Assembly: GCF_902764455.1 (NCBI RefSeq)
Contig: NZ_CACWVY010000021.1
Span: forward strand, 1 to 47,330
DNA: 47,330 nucleotides
Source of the DNA: an uncultured Methanobrevibacter sp.
GTDB taxonomy: Archaea > Methanobacteriota > Methanobacteria > Methanobacteriales > Methanobacteriaceae
Direction of reading: 5' to 3'
The position numbers and the translations under genes were made by a program. Each line of letters begins with the position of its first letter. Position 1 is the stretch's first letter. Shown piece after piece: positions 27,653-34,241 of the stretch. The notes under the pieces were generated by a model that was not told where the DNA came from, did not search any database, and saw only the letters and a list, made by a program, of their open reading frames with translations.

Positions 27653-27915
27653 ATGTCAAAAAAGGTGAAATTTTCAAAAACAGACACAAAAATGAAACAA
27701 ATGTTAGGCCGCAAAAAAAGATATAACCAAAAAGAATTAATACATATTATTTGGTATTTAAAGAAATACACGGATTAACAGGACTTACACCAAGTCAAAT
27801 AATAGAAAAAGCAAAAAAAGTGTTTTGTGAGTTGTTATTCTATCATAATAATAAAAATAATTTTATAGTATACTATCATAAAATTTGGCTGATATCCACA
27901 TACACCACATTCTGA
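27653..27915 (+). pseudogene. Degenerate N-terminal piece of a tyrosine-recombinase-like (integrase) gene
   Basis: A frame from ATG 27653 reads MSKKVKFSKTDTKMKQMLGR, continues KKRYNQKELIHIIWYLKKYT, and stops at 27776-27778. In the next frame the sequence carries on with GLTGLTPSQIIEKAKK and ends at a TGA at 27913-27915. Joined, 'WYLKKYT...LTGLTPSQIIEKAKK' resembles the SAM-like core-binding domain of archaeal phage-type integrases ('YxxxLKxYxEFTGxTPxELIEEA'). No catalytic domain follows. This looks like a broken remnant with one frameshift. The first 41 residues could alternatively be a real small protein. The rest of the 27504-27986 gap holds nothing else I can support. Confidence 0.4.
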
Positions 27916-27986
27916 TTCTAAACCGGATATAATAAGCCACATCTTGGACATTCAACCATATTACTACAACATTTGAATCAGCAAAA

Positions 27987-28124
27987 TCATTTTTTTCTTT
28001 CATCAACAAGCTGTGGCCTGTCACCAGACTTGTCCCAGTACTTGTTTAGCTCCATTCCACAGTTGATGCATCGTGTTGCATTGTCTTTGTTTGGATAGCT
28101 GCAGTAAAAGCATTGTTTGGTCAT
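27987..28124 (-). CDS. 45-residue zinc-ribbon protein
   Basis: This short frame reads MTKQCFYCSYPNKDNATRCI, then NCGMELNKYW, and ends DERKK. CxxC-x10-CxxC is a treble-clef/zinc-ribbon pattern common in archaeal membrane-linked and regulatory small proteins. Its ATG lies 1 base after the stop of the SHOCT-domain gene, and the GGTGAT ribosome site overlaps that gene's final codons, so co-transcription and coupling are very likely. Role unknown; zinc-dependent binding to its partner is a guess. Confidence 0.75.
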   Translation of the reverse strand: MTKQCFYCSYPNKDNATRCINCGMELNKYWDKSGDRPQLVDERKK

Positions 28125-28125
28125 A

Positions 28126-28779
28126 TTAATCACCCCCAAGTAATTTCTTCTTTGCTAATGCAAACTCATCATCAGTCAATAATCCTTCCTTGTACATATT
28201 TCCAAGCCTTTCCAGTTCATCCAATAATGAACCATTTTCCTGTTTAGTTTCCTGCGGTTCTGCTGTTCCGTGTTCAAGACCCCATCCACCTTCTTCGTAT
28301 TGAGCACCACATGCACGTTCGTTGATTATATTTGTTAAATGATTTCTTACATATAATGGTGAGTTAAGCTCTCCTTTTATAGAAAACAAATGCACATGAA
28401 TTTCTTGATTTTCAAGTAATAATATTGTGAATTCAAACATACCCTCCTTACGATTGGCTTTTACAATATTATCATAAGGTATTCTTAAATCCTTTTGGTC
28501 CCTAGTTGATTTTTTAAAAACAATTCCTTTATTAACAACCTGTAATTCTGTTTGTAAAACACGATTTTGTTCTGTTTGTTTTATACCACTAGTTGCGGCC
28601 CATCCAACAATACCTAATGTTAATGTAGCAACACCCCTTGTAAAGCCATCATGTGTAGATATTTTCAGGTCAGTGACTGGAAAAACCACTTTGCAACTTA
28701 CACCCTCAAAAATATTATTTTCTGCCAATGCTTCTTCAAATATCTCTTCTTCTGATTTATTGTTACTAAATAATCCCAT
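28126..28779 (-). CDS. SHOCT-domain protein
   Basis: I start at ATG 28779 (MGLFSNNKSEEEIFEEAL), giving 217 residues. A GTG at 28848 would add 23 residues but would put the TATA-like sequence inside the gene. The C-terminus 'LLDELERLGNMYKEGLLTDD' + 'EFALAKKKLLG' is a clear SHOCT domain, a short helical oligomerisation motif found at protein ends. The middle (about residues 45-150) has a short hydrophobic stretch (ATLTLGIVGWAATSG) and a beta-rich part ('NKGIVFKKSTRDQKDLRIPY') reminiscent of the PH-like fold that often precedes SHOCT. It is probably associated with the membrane or with stress responses, but no specific function is known. The zinc-ribbon gene follows in the same operon. Confidence 0.75.
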   Translation of the reverse strand: MGLFSNNKSEEEIFEEALAENNIFEGVSCKVVFPVTDLKISTHDGFTRGVATLTLGIVGWAATSGIKQTEQNRVLQTELQVVNKGIVFKKSTRDQKDLRIPYDNIVKANRKEGMFEFTILLLENQEIHVHLFSIKGELNSPLYVRNHLTNIINERACGAQYEEGGWGLEHGTAEPQETKQENGSLLDELERLGNMYKEGLLTDDEFALAKKKLLGGD

Positions 28780-29029
28780 ATCAATCAATAGTATATCTAT
28801 CCCACAAAGATAATATAAGTTGTGTATAAATTCACTAATGCAGTACACTAGTAAGCAGGAATGTAACTTTGTATTGTCTTGCTTTCATTATTAACTGGAA
28901 GCAGGAGTATATTGGTGGGAGTTTGTGTTGGTATAATTAAATTAATGTTAAATCAATAAAAACAGTGATTATTACCTAAAAAAATAAAATGTTAACTGAT
29001 AAAATATAAAAAAAAAATAATTTTGTGAT
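28780..29029. other. Intergenic region upstream of the SHOCT gene
   Basis: On the minus strand ACTTATATTA (28811-28820) lies 32-41 bases before the ATG at 28779 and is the likely TATA box of the SHOCT operon. The remainder is AT-rich and non-coding as far as I can see; a 17-codon minus-strand frame near 28900 has no support. Confidence 0.45.
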
Positions 29030-29068
29030 AAAAAAAACTTACCAAAATCCAAAAAAATTTTTAGTAAG
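29030..29068 (-). terminator. Terminator of the DUF368 gene
   Basis: On the minus strand CTTACTAAAA and TTTTGGTAAG (29038-29068) pair over about 10 positions with one wobble and an 11-base T/G-rich loop. An eight-T run follows (29030-29037). Confidence 0.6.
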
Positions 29069-29087
29069 GTGGCAAGTTTTGCACACC

Positions 29088-29957
29088 CTACTCAATGTAA
29101 TCAAATTTGGTTTCCATAATTATAATAATTACAAATGCAATAACTGCAACAACAAGGCAAGGTAATAAACTTGCGAAGTTTAAACTAACTGAACTCATGA
29201 TTTCATAACCCGGAACCCTTAGTGATCCAAGCATTACACCAATAAGAAATGCCATGGTTACTTCTTCATGATTTTTAATAAGGTAATTTAAGATTTTTGA
29301 AAATCCAAGAATACCAATTACTGCTCCAATAACAAAAACAACCAGTTCTGTAATACGAAGCTCATGAATTGCATCCAGCATGTATGCATATTGGCCAAGT
29401 AACAGTAATAAAAATGATCCTGAAATTCCAGGTAAAATCATAGCACAAATTGCAATCATTCCTGAAATAAATATAACTGGCAGAGCGTGATTTGCTGCAA
29501 TCGGATTAATACTTACGAATATATAAGTTAAAATTAAACCGATAAATGCAAATAAAATATTTTTAAGGCTGATTTTACTTAGCTTTCTAAATAAAATCAC
29601 AGCAGATGCTATAATTAAACCAAAGAAGAATGAATATGTTAATGCAGTGTGCACTTCCATACAGTAAGTTACAACTTTAGCCAAGGTTAGAAATGCAATA
29701 CCTATACCCAATACCAGTGGAATAAAGAATTTAAAATCTATTTCTTCCAACAAAGCATTTTTAAAACCTTTGAAATCCCCTTTAAAAAGAGGTTTTATAA
29801 AAGCAAATTTAATTTTACTGATAGATTCAATCAAATGACCATAAATTCCAGTTATCAGTGCAATTGTTCCACCTGAAACACCGGGAACAATGTCTGCAGA
29901 CCCCATCAAAAGCCCGCGAATAAATATAAAAAAAGCTTCCCTAATATTAAAACTCAA
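29088..29957 (-). CDS. DUF368 membrane protein, polyprenyl-phosphate translocase (PopT-like)
   Basis: I start at TTG 29957 because GGGTGAT ends 3 bases upstream, the same spacing used by prs and glnK here. An upstream TTG at 29969 would place that site inside the gene. The 289 residues form about eight to nine membrane segments with the family signatures 'GSADIVPGVSGGTIALITG' (about residues 17-35) and 'ILPGISGSFLLLLLGQY'. Bacterial DUF368 proteins return undecaprenyl phosphate to the inner membrane face for wall synthesis. In a pseudomurein-walled methanogen the same carrier-recycling job, for wall or glycan precursors, is the natural inference. It appears to be a single-gene transcript with its own terminator. 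Confidence 0.85.
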   Translation of the reverse strand: MSFNIREAFFIFIRGLLMGSADIVPGVSGGTIALITGIYGHLIESISKIKFAFIKPLFKGDFKGFKNALLEEIDFKFFIPLVLGIGIAFLTLAKVVTYCMEVHTALTYSFFFGLIIASAVILFRKLSKISLKNILFAFIGLILTYIFVSINPIAANHALPVIFISGMIAICAMILPGISGSFLLLLLGQYAYMLDAIHELRITELVVFVIGAVIGILGFSKILNYLIKNHEEVTMAFLIGVMLGSLRVPGYEIMSSVSLNFASLLPCLVVAVIAFVIIIIMETKFDYIE

Positions 29958-30019
29958 ATTATCACCCAATAATTAATTACTATATATATTAGTAATACTT
30001 AATTTAAATAGCTTATTGA

Positions 30020-30059
30020 AAAAAAGAAAAAAATTTGAATAATTCAAAAAGAATTATTC
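30020..30059 (-). terminator. Terminator of the DUF2193-aquaporin operon
   Basis: A perfect 9-bp inverted repeat, GAATAATTC-AAAAA-GAATTATTC (30037-30059), overlaps the aquaporin stop codon and on the minus strand is followed by long T-runs (30020-30036). Confidence 0.75.
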
Positions 30060-30827
30060 ATCATTAAATGGCTGAGGAAGTTCACAAACTCCACTGCCTT
30101 TTGCAAGGTATGCGTATGCAAATGCCGCACAGATTGCACCGAGAATAGGTCCGACCAGATATATCGGGAAGAATCCCCAGAGGTTTTGACCTCCTAAAAT
30201 CATATCCATCAAGTATGGTCCAAATGTACGGGCAGGATTAATTGAAGCACCTGTAAATGCACCCAGTACCGCAATTACTGCAGCTACGGTCATACCTATT
30301 GATATTCCTGCAAAGCCAGGTTCGGCTTTTTTATCAACTGCTACACCCATTACGACCATCATCAGGAAGAATGTTCCTAAAAACTCAGCAAACATTGCCT
30401 GCATGTAGCTTACTCCAAGTCCCGGAGCAGTTGCACCTAATCCTCCAACAGCTACTGCCGGAGCACCAAGACATAAGAATAAAGATAAACTTGCCAAACA
30501 TGCACCTATAACCTGTGCAACTATATAATAGATACTGTCAACCAAAGCAATGTTTTTGGTTACAAGAAGCCCAATAGTTACAGCAGGATTCAAGTGTGCA
30601 CCGGAAATCTTTCCAAACACATAGATACATACCATTACAGTTAGACCAAATGTCAATGCAATAGCAATCCAGTCACCCAAACCTCCTAAAAGTCCGATTC
30701 CTGCAAGACCAGGAGTAACACTCTCAGAAATCAATAAAGTCACTACAGCTGATCCTGTACCAAAAAATACAAGGAAAAATGTTCCAAGAAGTTCTGCAAA
30801 GAATTTTTTTCTTATATTACAAGTCAT
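30054..30827 (-). CDS. aqpM: Aquaporin / MIP family channel
   Basis: The 257-residue protein has six membrane segments and two NPA loops: 'ISGAHLNPAVTIGLLVT' in the first half and 'TGASINPARTFGPYLMD' in the second. 'FFAELLGTFFLVFFGTGSAV' is the typical first helix. Archaeal AqpM channels carry water, glycerol and small uncharged gases or solutes; the selectivity here cannot be read with certainty. The gene starts 9 bases after the DUF2193-like gene with a good ribosome site (AGGTGAG), so the two form an operon ended by a strong hairpin inside the aquaporin stop region. The symbol is by family analogy with the methanogen AqpM. Confidence 0.9.
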   Translation of the reverse strand: MTCNIRKKFFAELLGTFFLVFFGTGSAVVTLLISESVTPGLAGIGLLGGLGDWIAIALTFGLTVMVCIYVFGKISGAHLNPAVTIGLLVTKNIALVDSIYYIVAQVIGACLASLSLFLCLGAPAVAVGGLGATAPGLGVSYMQAMFAEFLGTFFLMMVVMGVAVDKKAEPGFAGISIGMTVAAVIAVLGAFTGASINPARTFGPYLMDMILGGQNLWGFFPIYLVGPILGAICAAFAYAYLAKGSGVCELPQPFNDE

Positions 30828-30836
30828 TTACCTCAC

Positions 30837-32336
30837 CTATACAGCTTCTCTCCATTGACAGTATTCATGTTTGTTATCCACAAGTGAAGCTGCAGCACAG
30901 TTTTTACAACCTCTTACAGGTGACCCTGGTGCCTCTTTGTTAAGTGCAATGATATTTGTCATCATGGTTGCGGTAATAGGTTCTGAAGTTAAAAGACATG
31001 GATAGTCTGCCAATCTCATAAGTGAAGAGAATCTTACTGTAATTGCGCATGCAGGATAAGTGTATCTTTGTGGATTCATTACAATTTCGCTTTCTAAAAT
31101 AGGACTTAAATCAACTGCAAATCCATTGATTTTTGGTACTAATTCTCCGCCGGTGCCTGCTCTGAATTTTCTTGCTGCACTGATTGCATTGAATCCTCTG
31201 TAAATCATGTCCATGAAATCACAGTTGTGCAACTCTGCAGCCGCACCTCTTGTCGGATATTGCTGTACAAAGTTATGGAATCTTTTAGAAAATAAATCAA
31301 CCACCATTGGTGCATTGAATCCATCCAATTCTAAAATGAATTCTGTTGCACATGCAGATGAACCTGTAGCTAATTTAAGCACATCAAATTCAGATTTATA
31401 ATTATCCAAGTTGGATGTTAATGTGTTTGCAATAACATCTGCAGTTGAGCGAACAATAGCTAAAGTCACGTCATCCTTACACATGTTATATGTGGACTGG
31501 CCGATGTGGTGTCCGATATCTCCAACACAGTATGCAGGCACTGTTACAATGTTTCCGTAATGCACTCCATCATCCATTGCAGATTTGACAGCAGAAGTCA
31601 TTGCCTTTTTGTATTTGTTCATATAATCCCTTACATCAAATGAGGAGTGGTCTGCATCATCCATCAATGTGGCCTGACCTTCAATAGGAGTTTTGTAAAT
31701 CATTTGAAGTGCTGCAATTTCTTTTTCTGTTGCTTCAGCGGCAGTTGCACCGGCTTCAATAGCGTTTGCAAATGCATCTCCAATACCGTATGAAGTATTC
31801 ATACCCCAAGATTTTGCAGATAAAATTGCCTGTTTATGAGCTTCAGGAATGTCTGTTTTTTGAAGTATTTGATTTACAACATTACTGGTACTTCCAGGCA
31901 TTAATGCAAAGTCCACGACACATGTTGGTCCATAAAATCCACCATATCTTCTAATGGATTCCTTTGCAACAAGAGCTTCATTATCGGCAATGGCCTGAAT
32001 GAATTTGTCTACACTGTCAGCAAATTCGCCGTCCTCTTCACATAATATTTCCAATACAGGAGGAGTTTGGAAGTGTTCTATGAAAGGATCGTCTTCACAT
32101 TTTAGAGTGTCTGTAATGGAAGATAAAATCTCGTAGTGGTTTTTAACAGATTCCTTGTGCAGGTTAATTACTGATTCTGCCTGATTGTCCAATGCTTTCA
32201 TGCCTGCTACTACATCTGCATAAAGTTTTGCATCAGTAATTTTAAAGTCGTTGTACCTGTTTTCTGATATAACTGCAACGTCCGCTTTTTGAGCAGAAAT
32301 TGACTCGTTAATCATTTTCTCATATAACTCTCTCAT
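30837..32336 (-). CDS. DUF2193-like methanogen protein, function unknown
   Basis: I start at ATG 32336 (MRELYEKMINESISAQKADV), 499 residues, because CAGGTGAT lies 4 bases upstream; a longer frame to 32417 begins with sequence not typical of this protein. It appears soluble and has no obvious signal or membrane segment. Notable parts are 'RRYGGFYGPTCVVDFALMPG', 'YCVGDIGHHIGQSTYNMCKD', and a C-terminal 'GCKNCAAASLVDN...EYC' cysteine group that could hold a metal. I believe it is the archaeal DUF2193 family, with moderate confidence; no biochemical role is established to my knowledge. Being co-transcribed with an aquaporin suggests a small-molecule uptake or detoxification link. The leader contains a hairpin. 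Confidence 0.75.
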   Translation of the reverse strand: MRELYEKMINESISAQKADVAVISENRYNDFKITDAKLYADVVAGMKALDNQAESVINLHKESVKNHYEILSSITDTLKCEDDPFIEHFQTPPVLEILCEEDGEFADSVDKFIQAIADNEALVAKESIRRYGGFYGPTCVVDFALMPGSTSNVVNQILQKTDIPEAHKQAILSAKSWGMNTSYGIGDAFANAIEAGATAAEATEKEIAALQMIYKTPIEGQATLMDDADHSSFDVRDYMNKYKKAMTSAVKSAMDDGVHYGNIVTVPAYCVGDIGHHIGQSTYNMCKDDVTLAIVRSTADVIANTLTSNLDNYKSEFDVLKLATGSSACATEFILELDGFNAPMVVDLFSKRFHNFVQQYPTRGAAAELHNCDFMDMIYRGFNAISAARKFRAGTGGELVPKINGFAVDLSPILESEIVMNPQRYTYPACAITVRFSSLMRLADYPCLLTSEPITATMMTNIIALNKEAPGSPVRGCKNCAAASLVDNKHEYCQWREAV

Positions 32337-32353
32337 TTTTATCACCTGATAAC

Positions 32354-32396
32354 AAAGGCAAATCAAGTATAATTGATAAAATACTTTTCTACCTTT
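32354..32396 (-). promoter_or_regulatory. Structured leader of the DUF2193-aquaporin operon
   Basis: Nested inverted repeats lie in the predicted 5' leader: AAAGG/CCTTT (32354-32358 and 32392-32396) enclosing AAGTAT-N10-ATACTT (32365-32370 and 32381-32386). They could form an RNA hairpin or serve as an operator. Confidence 0.35.
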
Positions 32397-32423
32397 AGTT
32401 AATAAATAATTATTCATATTATT

Positions 32424-32434
32424 ACATAAATATG
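32424..32434 (-). promoter_or_regulatory. TATA box of the DUF2193-aquaporin operon
   Basis: On the minus strand CATATTTATGT sits about 90 bases before the ATG, which would give a leader of roughly 65 bases containing the hairpin. Confidence 0.35.
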
Positions 32435-32507
32435 TTTAAATAATTTTTAAAAAAAAGAAAGTTACTAATTAATATATAACCAAATAAAAAAAGAGTTAAA
32501 CAATATT

Positions 32508-32536
32508 AAAAAAATAAAGTGGAAAAATAACCACTT
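32508..32536 (-). terminator. Terminator of the amt-glnK operon
   Basis: On the minus strand AAGTGG-N8-CCACTT (32517-32536) is followed by a seven-T run (32508-32514), 16 bases after the glnK stop. Confidence 0.65.
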
Positions 32537-32552
32537 CAAAAAAATAATTCAG

Positions 32553-32891
32553 CTAAACTGCATTGGAGCCTCGCTCACCTGTTCTTATCCTAATCACTTC
32601 TTCAACATCAGAAACGAATATTTTTCCGTCCCCAACATCACCTGTTCTGGCGCTTTCAAGAATTATGTCAATGATATCCTCCAAATCCTCTTCATTAACA
32701 ATTAATTCAACCCTTGTTTTTGGAATCAAATCTATACAGTAGCTTGAACCCCTGTAGGATTCTTTAGTACCTGTTTGTCTGCCCCTTCCTTTTACAGTAG
32801 ACACATTCATTCCTTCACAACCTGATGTTAAAAGTGCATGTTTAACATTTTCAAACATTTCCTCACGAATAACCGCAATAATCCTTTTCAT
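32553..32891 (-). CDS. glnK: Nitrogen regulatory protein PII (GlnK/GlnB)
   Basis: The 112-residue protein is full length for the family. The T-loop contains Tyr51 (KESYRGSSY) and the second signature 'ARTGDVGDGKIFV' is near residues 82-94. PII trimers sense 2-oxoglutarate and ATP/ADP and plug the ammonium channel when nitrogen is plentiful. The gene lies 17 bases after amt, with GGTGAT 3 bases before its ATG, the standard amt-glnK pairing; the pair is preceded by an NrpR-type operator and ends in a hairpin terminator. Whether Tyr51 is modified cannot be seen; archaeal PII proteins are usually not uridylylated. Confidence 0.93.
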   Translation of the reverse strand: MKRIIAVIREEMFENVKHALLTSGCEGMNVSTVKGRGRQTGTKESYRGSSYCIDLIPKTRVELIVNEEDLEDIIDIILESARTGDVGDGKIFVSDVEEVIRIRTGERGSNAV

Positions 32892-32908
32892 AATATCACC
32901 AATAATTT

Positions 32909-34117
32909 TTAAATCCTGTAACCTGATTCCTTGTGCAATGCAGAATCAAGGCCCCTAATTTCTTCTTTATCTTCAACTCTTAAACCTATGACCTTATCCA
33001 ATATTTTTGCAATAAGCAAGCTTACAACAAATGAGTAAACTACAGTTGCCACAACCGCTATCAGCTGAATTATCAACTGGTTGGGATTTCCATAAAATAG
33101 CCCGGCCACTCCATTAATGGCAGGACATGCAAACAGACCTGTAGCTATCAATCCCCAGACACCTGACAGTCCGTGAACTCCAAATACATCCAAAGCATCA
33201 TCATAACCAAATCTGCCTTTAAGATTGTAAACAGCCAAATAAGATATTACGGCCGCACCGATTCCGATAACTATTGAACCTGAAAGAGTAACAAAACCTG
33301 AAGCTGGAGTAATAGCCACCAACCCTGCAACGGCACCGGTAATTGCGCCCAAAACTGTTGGTTTTCCGATTTTTATAACATCAAAAATGACCCAAAGAAT
33401 CATTGCAACGGCCGCTGCAGTATTTGAAACAAGAATGGCAGAACCTGCAAGCCCGTTAGCGGCAAGAGAAGATCCTCCATTGAATCCCATCCATCCAAAC
33501 CATAAAAATCCTGCTCCTAAAACTGAATAGCCCATGTTATGAGGAAGCAATGAAGGGTCCTTTCTTTTTCCCAATATTAATGCCAATGCAAGAGCGGAAA
33601 CTCCGGAATTGACCTCAACGGCAACTCCTCCTGCAAAATCAATTGCGCCCATGTTCATCAGCCATCCTCCACCCCAAATCCAATGACATATCGGGATGTA
33701 AACTATGCTGACCCATAAAATAATGAATAAAATCCATGCTCTGGACTTCATCCTTCCAACAATCGAACCGGAAACGACAGCTGCAGTCAATGCAGCGAAA
33801 GTTAACTGGAAACCTGCAAATACAAATGTAGGAATAGTGCCTGTTAATGAATCAACACCTATCCCTTCCATAAACAAGTTTTGAGGGATTCCAATTATAC
33901 CTGCATAACTTTCAGGAGCAAAAGCTATCTGATAACCATATAAAATCCATATTATGCTTGCTATCGCAAATGCAATAAGCGACAGAAACATCGAGTTTAA
34001 TACGTTTTTTCTTTTGGATAAACCACCATAAAAAAATGCAATACCCGGAACGCTCATCAGCAAAACCATAATTGTTGCAACAAGCATCCAGGCAGTATTT
34101 CCTGTACTTAACACCAT
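32909..34117 (-). CDS. amt: Ammonium transporter Amt
   Basis: I start at ATG 34117 ([20 protein letters not shown]) with AGTGAT just upstream; a GTG three codons earlier is possible. The 402 residues give about eleven membrane segments. Family marks are '[19 protein letters not shown]', the Amt signature '[17 protein letters not shown]', and the two pore histidines in [11 protein letters not shown] and [11 protein letters not shown]. It conducts ammonium or ammonia into the cell under nitrogen shortage and is gated by GlnK from the next gene. The promoter carries GGAA-N6-TTCC, the operator of the methanogen nitrogen repressor NrpR, so induction on nitrogen limitation is expected. Confidence 0.95.
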   Translation of the reverse strand: MVLSTGNTAWMLVATIMVLLMSVPGIAFFYGGLSKRKNVLNSMFLSLIAFAIASIIWILYGYQIAFAPESYAGIIGIPQNLFMEGIGVDSLTGTIPTFVFAGFQLTFAALTAAVVSGSIVGRMKSRAWILFIILWVSIVYIPICHWIWGGGWLMNMGAIDFAGGVAVEVNSGVSALALALILGKRKDPSLLPHNMGYSVLGAGFLWFGWMGFNGGSSLAANGLAGSAILVSNTAAAVAMILWVIFDVIKIGKPTVLGAITGAVAGLVAITPASGFVTLSGSIVIGIGAAVISYLAVYNLKGRFGYDDALDVFGVHGLSGVWGLIATGLFACPAINGVAGLFYGNPNQLIIQLIAVVATVVYSFVVSLLIAKILDKVIGLRVEDKEEIRGLDSALHKESGYRI

Positions 34118-34154
34118 AATAATCACTAAAAATAAAATTAATGAAATTAAAACA

Positions 34155-34172
34155 TCGGAATACCTTTTCCGA
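34155..34172 (-). promoter_or_regulatory. NrpR-type operator of amt-glnK
   Basis: A perfect inverted repeat, TCGGAA-TACCTT-TTCCGA, contains GGAA-N6-TTCC (34157-34170), the operator known for the nitrogen repressor NrpR in Methanococcus. It lies just downstream of the TATA box, over the expected transcription start. Confidence 0.8.
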
Positions 34173-34173
34173 C

Positions 34174-34186
34174 ATAAATATATTGT
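34174..34186 (-). promoter_or_regulatory. TATA box of amt-glnK
   Basis: On the minus strand ACAATATATTTAT lies directly upstream of the NrpR-type palindrome. The expected start is about 25 bases further on, inside the operator, and leaves a leader of roughly 40 bases. Confidence 0.55.
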
Positions 34187-34241
34187 AAAAAATAGTATTT
34201 AAAATTTAAGAAATAAAAAAATAGAGAAAAAATAGAAGAGA

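Noticed and set aside
28858-28911. 17-codon minus-strand frame upstream of the SHOCT gene
   Set aside because: Too short, with no ribosome site and no recognisable pattern.
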